From positions 1 to 33,397 of the forward strand of contig CANQWZ010000003.1 of the NCBI GenBank assembly GCA_947627685.1: a stretch of DNA of 33,397 nt, in the 5' to 3' direction. The DNA is from an uncultured Bacilli bacterium. Lineage in GTDB: Bacteria > Bacillota_I > Bacilli_A > ML615J-28 > CAG-313. The notes beneath the pieces are model-generated. The model was not told the DNA's origin. It saw nothing but the letters and a program-made list of their open reading frames with translations, and did not search any database. Each line of letters starts with the position of its first letter. Position 1 is the stretch's first letter. Shown here in pieces: positions 19,938 to 28,651 of the stretch. The position numbers and the translations under genes were made by a program.

Positions 19938-20186
19938 TATTACACCTTTTTTACTAACTTTTTTTCTTTATAAAATTATATCACAATTAATTATATTCTT
20001 AGTTTTTTTAACTTTAAAATGTTTTCAATATTAAAAATAATAGTTTCTAAAAAAGTGTAAACATTTTCAAAAGCAAAAAGAGCATTATTTTATCTTTAAA
20101 ATAATATAATAAAGGTGCTCTTTGTGATATTCCTACCATAATTACAAAGAGAATCCTTAATTTTTATTCAATTCTCGTTTCTTTTT

Positions 20187-20230
20187 AAAAGAAAATACTT
20201 ACCATTAATCCGTGGTAAGTATTTTCTTTT
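20187..20230. terminator. Strong bidirectional terminator between jag and the jag-mnmE intergenic region
   Basis: Perfect 17-bp stem AAAAGAAAATACTTACC (20187-20203) / GGTAAGTATTTTCTTTT (20214-20230), 10-nt loop. The plus-strand T-run continues after the stem. Confidence 0.85.
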
Positions 20231-20234
20231 TTAT

Positions 20235-20873
20235 TTATTCTTTAGTCTCACTTTGGGCATTTTTTGGTTCAATAACTAAATATCTTCTAGGTTCTACACC
20301 TTCAGAATGAGTAGTAACATCTTTCCAATTGGCAAGTTTAGTGTGAATAACTTTTCTTTCGTAAGCATTCATATATCTTAAATTAGCTGGTATTTTAGTT
20401 TTTGCAACTTCTCTTGCAATTCTAACTGCCATTTTTTCTAATTTTTCGTCTCTATTTTTACGATAGTCACCAATATCAACTTTAACAATTAAGCCACTTT
20501 CTTTTTCGTGATCAAAATATTGATTAACAATTACTGAGGTAATTTGTTGTAGTGCTGCAAGAGTTTGCGAATTGTGACCAATTAAAACGCCATTAGCATC
20601 AGCTGTTGTTATTGAATATTCAACAACATTATCACGCATTTTTCTTTCAACAAAACCATCAATTTGGGCTTCCTTTAAAAATGTTTCTAGGAAGTCCTTG
20701 CCTTTTTTTACGGGATTAGCATCAACAATTACTTGAACTTGAATTTCTTCTCTTGCTTCAACGTTATCACTTATTACATCAAAATACATATCATCTTTTG
20801 CAACACCAAGTTCTTTTACTGCTAAAGCTTCTACTTCTTGTAAATTTTTACCTATATACATTTTTTCTTTCAT
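20235..20873 (-). CDS. jag: Jag/KhpB family RNA-binding protein (SpoIIIJ-associated)
   Basis: Jag-N-like start, KH region (GVLIGHNSQTLAALQQITSVIVNQ), R3H region (RYMNAYERKVIHTKLANWKDVTTHSEGVEPRRYLVIEP). Next to yidC. Confidence 0.93.
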   Translation of the reverse strand: MKEKMYIGKNLQEVEALAVKELGVAKDDMYFDVISDNVEAREEIQVQVIVDANPVKKGKDFLETFLKEAQIDGFVERKMRDNVVEYSITTADANGVLIGHNSQTLAALQQITSVIVNQYFDHEKESGLIVKVDIGDYRKNRDEKLEKMAVRIAREVAKTKIPANLRYMNAYERKVIHTKLANWKDVTTHSEGVEPRRYLVIEPKNAQSETKE

Positions 20874-20892
20874 ATTAAACGCTTCCTTTTAT

Positions 20893-22290
20893 TTAAATCT
20901 TTTTCTTTAATTTTTCTAATCTTTTAGCACTTGTTTTACTATTTATATACATTTGTGCCATTGAATAAAGGTTACCTATACACCAATAAACACCAAGACC
21001 TGCTTTACTTGTAAAAACAAATAAGCCCATCATTAACATCATCACATACATCATTATCTTCATAGAAGATTGTGAACTATTCTTTTCTTGATTGTATGCT
21101 TGTCTACGGTATAGAGGAATATCATCTTGAGCTTGTTGTTGCGACTTCTTTTGGCGTCTTTGTGCAAGCCACTGACTTAAAAATTGTGTACCAACTACGA
21201 TAATCATCAAAACAATAATACCAATTAATTGTCCCGTTCCGCCTTCACGGTCTAAAAATAAGTTTATACCTAAAAAGCGTGGATTAAGAATATTGGCCCA
21301 GTCGTTTTTAAAAATAGTATTAGCATATGCTTTAGTATATGGTATTCTAGAAACAGCTTGATAAACAGCCATAAAGATTGGGAATTGTAATAAAGGCATC
21401 AAACATCCACTAAGACCTATTTTATATTTTTTATAAAGCTGTGCCATTTCCATTTGTTGCATTTGTTTAGATCTTTCATCTTGACGATTGCCATATTTTT
21501 CTTGTATCTTTGTAAGTTCTGGTTGCATTAGTTGCATTTTAAGAGACATGTCGTTAGTTTTTGCATATATTGGCCAAGCAATTGTACGAACAAGAATGGT
21601 TGTTATAAACAAACCAATAATATAAAAGCCACCTAAAAAATGTGAAAGTTGGAAAATAATCCATGCAATAGGAAAAACCAACAAGTTGTTAAATAAATGG
21701 CTCCAAAATTCTTTACCTGTATAAAAGTGAATTGGTTCTGGACTAGTATAAATTTCATCTGTTTTTAAAACAAAAGCACATACTACATCATTTAAATTAA
21801 GATTTTGTTTATCTTCATAACTTTGATCAATTTGATTTATTACTTCACTTGCTTCTTTGTTAGATGCGGTAGTACAATTTTGGACATAGCTTGCGGCCTT
21901 AACCCATTTGCTATCATCTGATGTATCGGTATCTTTTGCTTCATTTACCAGACTACTATTAATAATATCGGTATAATGTGCAATCTCACTATTTGCAATG
22001 ATGTCATAGCGATATTGATACTTCTTTTTGCCATTTGTAATACCATCTTCAAGAGCATAACTTTTTATTAAATTTATTGCGTCATCTTTTTTCTGCTGTA
22101 AGGTTCTAGTTTCATCGGCACTGTTTAACTTTTTATTTACCCATTCTATTACGTTTTTAATGCCATCTTTATTTTCATCTTCTTGATACAAATTACGATT
22201 TCTAACTTTTCCACAAGAACATGATGTAATAAGAAGCATTAAAAACATAGCTACAGCTAGAAAAATTATTCTATAATTTTTGTTTTTCAT
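20893..22290 (-). CDS. yidC: Membrane protein insertase YidC/OxaA (lipoprotein type)
   Basis: Lipobox (LLITSC). GFYIIGLFITTILVRTIAWPIYAKTNDMSLKMQLMQPELTKIQEKYGNR. Context rnpA-yidC-jag. Confidence 0.95.
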   Translation of the reverse strand: MKNKNYRIIFLAVAMFLMLLITSCSCGKVRNRNLYQEDENKDGIKNVIEWVNKKLNSADETRTLQQKKDDAINLIKSYALEDGITNGKKKYQYRYDIIANSEIAHYTDIINSSLVNEAKDTDTSDDSKWVKAASYVQNCTTASNKEASEVINQIDQSYEDKQNLNLNDVVCAFVLKTDEIYTSPEPIHFYTGKEFWSHLFNNLLVFPIAWIIFQLSHFLGGFYIIGLFITTILVRTIAWPIYAKTNDMSLKMQLMQPELTKIQEKYGNRQDERSKQMQQMEMAQLYKKYKIGLSGCLMPLLQFPIFMAVYQAVSRIPYTKAYANTIFKNDWANILNPRFLGINLFLDREGGTGQLIGIIVLMIIVVGTQFLSQWLAQRRQKKSQQQAQDDIPLYRRQAYNQEKNSSQSSMKIMMYVMMLMMGLFVFTSKAGLGVYWCIGNLYSMAQMYINSKTSAKRLEKLKKKI

Positions 22291-22633
22291 TTATACCTCC
22301 GTTATTTTTTTTGCCAATTAATTTCATTAGAAACTCTGCTTCAGATTGTAACTCTAAATATTTTGCTTGTTTAGAAATTGGTTTAATTACCACAACTAAA
22401 TTATAACCTGGCTTTTCTTTAACATATTTTCTAAAAATATTTCTTGCAATTCTTTTAGCTTTATTTCTTTCAAAAGCTTTTCCGTATTTTTTAGACACTG
22501 AAAAAGCTATACGCATTTGGTTTTGATCACTCTTTTGATAATATATCAAAAAGTTTTTATTAGCAACTTTGTTTTTATTACTAACAATCGAGGCTATTTC
22601 TTGATTTTTCTTTATTCTATATTCTTTTTTCAT
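22271..22633 (-). CDS. rnpA: Ribonuclease P protein component
   Basis: MRIAFSVSKKYGKAFERNKAKRIARNIFRKY. Between rpmH and yidC. 20-bp overlap with the yidC start. Confidence 0.95.
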   Translation of the reverse strand: MKKEYRIKKNQEIASIVSNKNKVANKNFLIYYQKSDQNQMRIAFSVSKKYGKAFERNKAKRIARNIFRKYVKEKPGYNLVVVIKPISKQAKYLELQSEAEFLMKLIGKKNNGGINEKQKL

Positions 22634-22710
22634 ATTTTACCTCAATTAAAAAATAAATGACCACTTAAGTTGTTTGACTGAAGTGGTCCAAGTAATTTAT
22701 TTTATTGTTA

Positions 22711-22845
22711 TTAAGCTGATAATACAACTCTACCTTTAGAACGTCTACGTGCTAATACCTTTCTTCCGCCTACAGTTGCCATACGAGCACGGAAACCATG
22801 TGTTTTACTATGTTTACGTTTGTTAGGTTGGTATGTTCTTTTCAT
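22711..22845 (-). CDS. rpmH: 50S ribosomal protein L34 (44 aa, absent from the supplied ORF track)
   Basis: Translates as [55 protein letters not shown] on minus. Confidence 0.97.
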   Translation of the reverse strand: MKRTYQPNKRKHSKTHGFRARMATVGGRKVLARRRSKGRVVLSA

Positions 22846-22877
22846 ATGAGCACCTCCTATTTAAACCATGCTTACTT

Positions 22878-22906
22878 ATTTTACTATAATTTTGCTATAT
22901 TGTCAA
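22878..22906 (-). promoter_or_regulatory. Sigma-A promoter for rpmH-rnpA-yidC-jag
   Basis: Minus-strand TTGACA (22901-22906) - 17 bp - TAAAAT (22878-22883). Confidence 0.75.
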
Positions 22907-22927
22907 GTAATAATACTTTTTTAAATT

Positions 22928-24121
22928 TTATTTATCTGCAAGTTCATTAACATTTATATAATAGTTAGCACTAAAACCAGTTAATTTATTAGCTGTATTT
23001 TCATCAGATGTCTTATAATTTTTACCATTTATAATATCGCCATTCATTGAAACATAAAATCTTTCAATATTTAAACATTCATCTATTTTGTAACTAGTTA
23101 AAATAGAAAGTGTTCTTTGTTTTGAATAAAATCCATATAAAGAATATACTTTAACGTATTCTGAAAAATCGCTATCCTGTGGTGTTATTTTAGCATAAAC
23201 AACTAACTCAATACGTTTTATTTCAGGATAAATATCCCAATCTTCTTCTTTTGTTCTAGCTGCTTTTTCGATAATTGTTAGTAATCTTTGATTTTCTGGC
23301 TTAGCTAAATCTTCTTTTAAATAATCTTCACTATGTTTATATTTGTGTAAATTTTCTCTATTTATTGTACATTCAATTCTAAATTCATCTTCAAAAACTT
23401 CTTTTAGTGAAGTTACCTCAGTTGCTAAATTTTTAGTTATTTTTAAATTAACAGGATCTTCTTTAGGATCAATAAAATTATAAACAGCACTATTAGTTTC
23501 TTTTACTATTTCTCTTTTTTCAGCATTTTTAAATTTCTTAAAATCAAATTCATTAACTTTTACTGAATATTTTATTGAATAAACAGGCTTTTCACCTTTC
23601 TTTTGATAGGTAAGTTCTACATAAAGAATATCTGGTGTTTCATCAAATAAAATATGTTCTGTTTTTTCGTCTTCACTAAATTCTTTGTATTCTTTTGTGG
23701 CAAAAGGTGTACTACTAGTTGTTCCTGCAAATTGATTATAATCATAATCTGAAAAAGTTCTACTACTGTTTGCGGTATCATAATAGCGATAACTTTTTCT
23801 AACCGTTCTTGCTGCAATATAAACTTTAACATTTTCCATTGGTTGGGCTGTAACTAGTTTAACCATTTGAACTTGAATTTCAAATGTTGCTTTTTCATGT
23901 TCACCTATTTGTGTTGTTGTTCCTGTTTGATATTTCGAATCTCTTTCTTCTACTTCTCTTACTAAGACTGCGAAATTATCATCATATGGTAAGTCTTGAT
24001 AATTTTCAAAACGTTTATCGACATTTCTATTAAAAACTAACAATATTATGCCAAATAAAACTAAAGTAAAAACAACAATTATTATTATTTTTAGTTTGGT
24101 TGCTATTTTTTTAGTTTCCAT
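22928..24121 (-). CDS. Uncharacterised protein with an N-terminal TM anchor, divergent from dnaA
   Basis: METKKIATKLKIIIIVVFTLVLFGIILLVF TM segment, then a ~360-aa soluble domain. Start taken at the second ATG (24121). Confidence 0.65.
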   Translation of the reverse strand: METKKIATKLKIIIIVVFTLVLFGIILLVFNRNVDKRFENYQDLPYDDNFAVLVREVEERDSKYQTGTTTQIGEHEKATFEIQVQMVKLVTAQPMENVKVYIAARTVRKSYRYYDTANSSRTFSDYDYNQFAGTTSSTPFATKEYKEFSEDEKTEHILFDETPDILYVELTYQKKGEKPVYSIKYSVKVNEFDFKKFKNAEKREIVKETNSAVYNFIDPKEDPVNLKITKNLATEVTSLKEVFEDEFRIECTINRENLHKYKHSEDYLKEDLAKPENQRLLTIIEKAARTKEEDWDIYPEIKRIELVVYAKITPQDSDFSEYVKVYSLYGFYSKQRTLSILTSYKIDECLNIERFYVSMNGDIINGKNYKTSDENTANKLTGFSANYYINVNELADK

Positions 24122-24195
24122 AATCCACCTCATTGTATTTTATTTTATCATATTATTTGTTGTTTTGCAAGTTAAATAACATTTTTATTATTTTT

Positions 24196-24280
24196 TTATC
24201 AACTTATCCAAAATGTGGATAAAATGTTTATTTTTTATCTATTTTTATTGTGGAAAAAATGTGGATAACTATGTGGAAAA
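24196..24280. other. oriC DnaA-box cluster upstream of dnaA
   Basis: Two perfect TGTGGATAA boxes (24214-24222, 24260-24268) plus near matches: TTATCAACT 24196-24204, TTATCCAAA 24204-24212, TGTGGAAAA 24249-24257 and 24272-24280. Confidence 0.85.
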
Positions 24281-24343
24281 GAAAATATACTAACTGCTTT
24301 AATTTTTTCGTAAAATATGTTATCATATTTTGGAGGTGATTTT

Positions 24344-25720
24344 ATGGAACAAGCATATGAATTACTATCTAAAGTAAAAAACGAACTTAAAGAATGTTAC
24401 CCTCCAGCACAATATAGCACTACTTTTGATAATTTAAAAGAAATATATTGTGTTGATAACGGATCAATTTACTTAATTGTCGCAAACGCTTTTGATAAAT
24501 TTAGAATTGAACAACTATATTTAAACAAATTAAATACTATTTTGAATAAATATACTAAAGAAAATATGCAATTTAAATTCATTCTTCCTGATGAAATAGA
24601 AAAAAAAGAAGCTCAAAAGGCTGCTATTTCATATCAAGAAGTTGATTATTCTGAAAAAACAATCGGTCAAAGAATTTTAAGGCCTGAATATACTTTTAAT
24701 AATTTTGTTACCGGTGAAGCCAATAGAGAAGCTTTTACTTTTGCGGTACAAGTTGCGCAGAACCCTAACATTTACAATCCATTTTATATTTTTGGTGATG
24801 TTGGACTTGGTAAAACTCATTTAATGATGGCAATAGGCCATTATATTTTAGATAATAACTTAAAAACTAATGTTATTTATACTACAGCACAACAATTTGT
24901 TGAAGATTATTTTAAATCTAAGAACAAAAATCAAAAATCAACCGATGCTTCTTTAAAATTCGATCAATATTATCGAAGTGCTGATGTTTTATTAGTTGAC
25001 GATATTCAGTATTTGGCAGATAGACTTGGATCCCAAGATGAATTTTTCAAATTATTTGAATATCTTACCGAAAACAAAAAGCAAATTATTGTTACATCTG
25101 ATCGTAATGCAGCCAAATTAAATATTATGGATAGATTAAAATCACGTTTTACTTGGGGAATCCAAGTTGATGTTCGTAAGCCTAACCAAGATTTAAGAAA
25201 AGCTATTTTAAAAAAGAAGCTTGCAACACTAATCGAAAACCCTAACCTTGTTTCTGAAGATGCCCTTGATTTCATAGCAAGCAATTTTGAAGAAAACGTA
25301 CGTGAACTTGAAGGCGCTTTACGTAGATTTGTAAGTTATTGTGTTGCATTCAACTTCGATTATACCTTAGAAAATGCTCAAACATCCCTAGAATCAATCA
25401 TTTCGTCTGATAAGTCTTTATCTTCTGCAACTTCAAATAATGCTGATAAAGTAAAAAATTTAGTTTCTTCTTACTTTAATATTCCTGTTAAAGATTTAAT
25501 CGGAAGTTCTAGAAAGCAAGAAATTGTCTACGCAAGAAGCGTTGCTATTTATTTACTTAGAACTAAATATGATATCGGTCTTAAAAAAATAGGCGAATTT
25601 TTAGGCGATAGAGATCATGCTACAGTTGCTCATGCCATAGATAAAATTGCAGATGGCATGAAATACGACGATTTTGTCAAACAAGATGTTAATAATTTAC
25701 TAGTTAAATTAGAAAATTAA
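24344..25720 (+). CDS. dnaA: Chromosomal replication initiator protein DnaA
   Basis: YTFNNFVTGEANREAFTFAVQVAQNP, FGDVGLGKTHLMMAIGHYI, LLVDDIQYLA, C-terminal GDRDHATVAHAIDKI signature. Start at the ATG at 24344 behind GGAGG. Confidence 0.97.
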   Translation: MEQAYELLSKVKNELKECYPPAQYSTTFDNLKEIYCVDNGSIYLIVANAFDKFRIEQLYLNKLNTILNKYTKENMQFKFILPDEIEKKEAQKAAISYQEVDYSEKTIGQRILRPEYTFNNFVTGEANREAFTFAVQVAQNPNIYNPFYIFGDVGLGKTHLMMAIGHYILDNNLKTNVIYTTAQQFVEDYFKSKNKNQKSTDASLKFDQYYRSADVLLVDDIQYLADRLGSQDEFFKLFEYLTENKKQIIVTSDRNAAKLNIMDRLKSRFTWGIQVDVRKPNQDLRKAILKKKLATLIENPNLVSEDALDFIASNFEENVRELEGALRRFVSYCVAFNFDYTLENAQTSLESIISSDKSLSSATSNNADKVKNLVSSYFNIPVKDLIGSSRKQEIVYARSVAIYLLRTKYDIGLKKIGEFLGDRDHATVAHAIDKIADGMKYDDFVKQDVNNLLVKLEN

Positions 25721-25754
25721 TTTTTTTCTATATAATAAGGACTATAACTAAAAG

Positions 25755-25771
25755 TTATCCACTTATCCACA
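25755..25771 (+). other. Tandem DnaA boxes in the dnaA-dnaN spacer (possible unwinding region)
   Basis: TTATCCACT (25755-25763) abutting TTATCCACA (25763-25771), followed directly by CTACTAATAATAAATAAA. Confidence 0.8.
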
Positions 25772-25820
25772 CTACTAATAATAAATAAAAAAATAAAAAA
25801 TTAATAATAAGAGGTGAATT

Positions 25821-26957
25821 ATGAAATTTATAATCGAAAGAGAATTGCTACTTTCAACTTTACAAAACGTATCTAAAGGCCTATCGCAAAAAACACCAAT
25901 GCCTGTTCTTACTGGTATTTACATTTCAGTAAATGAAGATAAAATTACTTTTATTACCACAAATAAGGAGATTGCGGTAAAGATAGAACTTGAAAAAAGT
26001 GAAAAAGTTAGACTTTACGAAACAGGAGAATGTGTTGTTCCAGGCAAGTACTTTTTAGACATTGTAAGAAAAGTAGAAGGCAAAGATGTTGATTTTACTT
26101 TATTTGAAAAAAATTCTATTAAAATTTTATCTGATCGTTCGGACTTCACACTAGTAGCTTATGATAAAACAGATTATCCTAAAACCAATTTTTTAACCGA
26201 TGTAACGCCGATAATATTTGATAGTAAAGAGTTAAAACAAATTGTTAGAGAAACTTCGTTCGCTTGCGCATCAGCAGAAACAAGAATTGCCTTCACAAGA
26301 ATCGTTTTGTCTAGTTTGAATTTTAAAGCCAAAAATGGCCTATTAGAGATAGTTGCAACAGATAGCTTTAGACTTGCTAAGAAAGTTTCAAAAATCGCAA
26401 CAGATGTCGAAATTAACGTTAATATTCCAAGCAAATCATTAGATGAGTTTTGTAAGATTTTAGACGAAGAATCAACCGTTGTTAAAGTATATTTAGAAAA
26501 TAGCAAAGTTATTTTTGAATATAAAAATATTGTTTTTGTTACAAGATTAATAGAAGGAAATTATCCCGATACTTCAAGTTTGTTCCCTAACGAATCACTA
26601 TTTGTTGCTGAATTTGATCGTAACGAATTAATAAACGCTGTTGATAGAGCATCATTATTTAACAATTCAGAGAGTGTAAACATCGTCAAATTTAGTTTTA
26701 CAAGTGCAAACAAAGCTGAAATTTCTTCTAATTCAACTGAAATTGGTAAAGTTGTAGAAGAGATTTATTTAGAAAATAACTTAGAAAACGTTAATTTTCA
26801 AACAGCTTTTAGCACAAAATATCTTTTAGAGGCTCTAAGAGCGTTTGAAAAAGATAAAGTTAGTCTTTATTTTACTGGTGAAATTAAGCCAGCTTTAATA
26901 AAAGAGCAAGAAAATGATACACTTACTCAGTTGTTGCTTCCAGTAAGAGTTTTTTAA
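25821..26957 (+). CDS. dnaN: DNA polymerase III subunit beta (sliding clamp)
   Basis: MKFIIERELLLSTLQNVSKGLSQKTPMPVLTGIYI. C-terminal TQLLLPVRVF. Position after dnaA. Confidence 0.96.
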   Translation: MKFIIERELLLSTLQNVSKGLSQKTPMPVLTGIYISVNEDKITFITTNKEIAVKIELEKSEKVRLYETGECVVPGKYFLDIVRKVEGKDVDFTLFEKNSIKILSDRSDFTLVAYDKTDYPKTNFLTDVTPIIFDSKELKQIVRETSFACASAETRIAFTRIVLSSLNFKAKNGLLEIVATDSFRLAKKVSKIATDVEINVNIPSKSLDEFCKILDEESTVVKVYLENSKVIFEYKNIVFVTRLIEGNYPDTSSLFPNESLFVAEFDRNELINAVDRASLFNNSESVNIVKFSFTSANKAEISSNSTEIGKVVEEIYLENNLENVNFQTAFSTKYLLEALRAFEKDKVSLYFTGEIKPALIKEQENDTLTQLLLPVRVF

Positions 26958-26967
26958 TTGAAACAAA

Positions 26968-26997
26968 TAAAAAAAGCACCTTAATGGTGCTTTTTTT
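26968..26997. terminator. Bidirectional intrinsic terminator between dnaN and parA
   Basis: AAAAAGCACC / GGTGCTTTTT stem with TTAAT loop and flanking A/T tracts. Confidence 0.9.
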
Positions 26998-27005
26998 ATG
27001 CTTTT

Positions 27006-27794
27006 TTAGTCTAAATTGATGTCTTTAAAGATAGAAATAAGGTCTTTTTTTATTTCATCGAAGTTCTTTTGATGGAATCTGTCCTTCATTGGCTTATTAT
27101 CGAAGACAGAAGTGCCTTCTGCTTGGATGTTTTTTATTTCGGCTTTATCCTTGACTGGAACCGTCATTTCGGCCTTTGGAAGCATCACTTTTGCTTGTTC
27201 TTTTAGCTCTTTCAAACAGTTCATCGGAGCACGTCTTCCTTTGATGTATCCGACCGGTACAATGTACCTAATTTTGTCCAAATCGATGTCAGTATCGACA
27301 AAATATTGAATTGTGTTCGAAAAACCTTGTAAACCAAGCGTGTCTAAACCGACAACAATTAAAATTGATTGACTGATGTCGAGCAAAATTTCGCTCAATC
27401 TGCTGCTTGAAGGCGGAAAATCGATAAAAATATAGTCGAAAAATTTGGTAAAACTCTCAATTATCTGCCTCAAATGCTTTTCTTCGGACCTTTTGAGCGT
27501 TAAATTCAAAGAAAGCCTATCTGTATTTAAGGTTTTCATTAAATACATATTTATTCTTGCTTCAAATGTGATGTCTTGAGGCTCTTTTTCACCCACAAGC
27601 AAATGTTCGAAGAAATCATCATCACGATCAGTAACAAAATGGTCAACGCCGAAAATTTTAAAAATACTATTTTGATCATCAGCGCTAATAACTAAAACGG
27701 TTTTTCCTTGAGTTGCGTAGTAATGAGCGAGATAGCCAAGGAATGTAGTCTTGCCAACTCCGCCCTTTTTACAGAATGCAGAAATGATTGGCAT
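27006..27794 (-). CDS. ParA/MinD-family partition ATPase
   Basis: Deviant Walker A (KKGGVGKTTFLGYLAHYYA), Walker B FDYIFIDFPPSSS. No N-terminal HTH extension. TAATG overlap with the upstream gene. Confidence 0.9.
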   Translation of the reverse strand: MPIISAFCKKGGVGKTTFLGYLAHYYATQGKTVLVISADDQNSIFKIFGVDHFVTDRDDDFFEHLLVGEKEPQDITFEARINMYLMKTLNTDRLSLNLTLKRSEEKHLRQIIESFTKFFDYIFIDFPPSSSRLSEILLDISQSILIVVGLDTLGLQGFSNTIQYFVDTDIDLDKIRYIVPVGYIKGRRAPMNCLKELKEQAKVMLPKAEMTVPVKDKAEIKNIQAEGTSVFDNKPMKDRFHQKNFDEIKKDLISIFKDINLD

Positions 27795-28153
27795 TATCTA
27801 ACACCTTCTCTCGCTAATTTTTCACGGCAAGCATCCTCTACAAACTTAGCAAACATAATTCCACGTGTTGCACAAGCAATTTTTATTTGTCTTCTTAATG
27901 CAATATCCATTGTTGATGTGTATTTTTCTCTGTTTGCATCATCAGGTTGATAATATTGTTGTCTTTGCTGCTGTCTTACTGGTCTTTGCACCGTTTGTTT
28001 AGGTTGTTGTCTTACTACTGGAGCTACTTCTTCATAAAATTCTTGTTCTTCGACTACTTCGGGCTCAGTTTTTACAATCTCAGGCTCTTTTTCTTCCTCA
28101 GTTACTCTTGGAACGTCAAATGGGTTTCTTCTTTTAATTGGTTGATTATTCAT
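27794..28153 (-). CDS. Small DNA-binding protein: disordered Glu/Gln-rich N-terminus plus ribbon-helix-helix C-terminus; candidate centromere-binding partner of ParA
   Basis: C-terminal EKYTSTMDIALRRQIKIACATRGIMFAKFVEDACREKL fits an RHH beta-alpha-alpha pattern. Translationally coupled to parA (TAATG). Confidence 0.7.
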   Translation of the reverse strand: MNNQPIKRRNPFDVPRVTEEEKEPEIVKTEPEVVEEQEFYEEVAPVVRQQPKQTVQRPVRQQQRQQYYQPDDANREKYTSTMDIALRRQIKIACATRGIMFAKFVEDACREKLAREGVR

Positions 28154-28180
28154 AACTAACTACCTCCTATCAACAATTAA

Positions 28181-28209
28181 ATGATAACACAAACCCAAAA
28201 ATTATGCAA
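28181..28209 (-). promoter_or_regulatory. Putative promoter of the RHH-parA operon
   Basis: Minus-strand TTGCAT (28204-28209) - 17 bp - TATCAT (28181-28186) upstream of AGGAGGTA and the ATG. Confidence 0.55.
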
Positions 28210-28651
28210 TTTTTTTGCAATATTTATTTACATAACTAATTAAATATAACCATATTTATTGTAATGAGTCAAAAAACTAAAAAATCTAAAAATAACGATT
28301 TTGTTAAAAAGAATGAGAAAAACATTTCAAAAAACTCTTTAAAAACAAAAAATGAAGTCAAAAAAAGCCTTAAAAATCGATTTTTCAAAAAAAAATGAAA
28401 AATTATTAACCCCCGGGGGGTCAAAGTCAAAAAAACCACGATTTTCAAAAAAGCTGTTTTCACTCGAAAAATTAGGATTTTCATCGTGTTGAACAAGATT
28501 TTTGTTTAATATGTAAATATGTAAATACATAAAAAGAAAGTCAAACAGTCTTAGTGCTTAGCAGTAACAATTTTGAAATCAAAACAAAAAAGTTTTAAAT
28601 ATGAATTCATCAATATTTTATTTTAAAATTAAAAGTAATTATTTTTATTGT

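Noticed and set aside
20075-20232. SRP RNA or another housekeeping RNA in the jag-mnmE spacer
   Set aside because: The start GGTGCT resembles 4.5S RNA, but the conserved GGAAGCAGC-type apical motif is absent. Kept only as an unclassified structured-RNA candidate.
27708-28159. Plus-strand ORFs 27708-27950 and 27947-28159 antisense to parA/RHH
   Set aside because: Opposite strand of well-supported genes with RBS and coupling. Low-complexity hydrophobic translation.
28269-28530. Track ORFs 28269-28496 and 28339-28530 on the minus strand
   Set aside because: Phe-rich translations of A-rich plus-strand sequence, mutually overlapping in different frames, no RBS. Best explained as non-coding AT-rich DNA.
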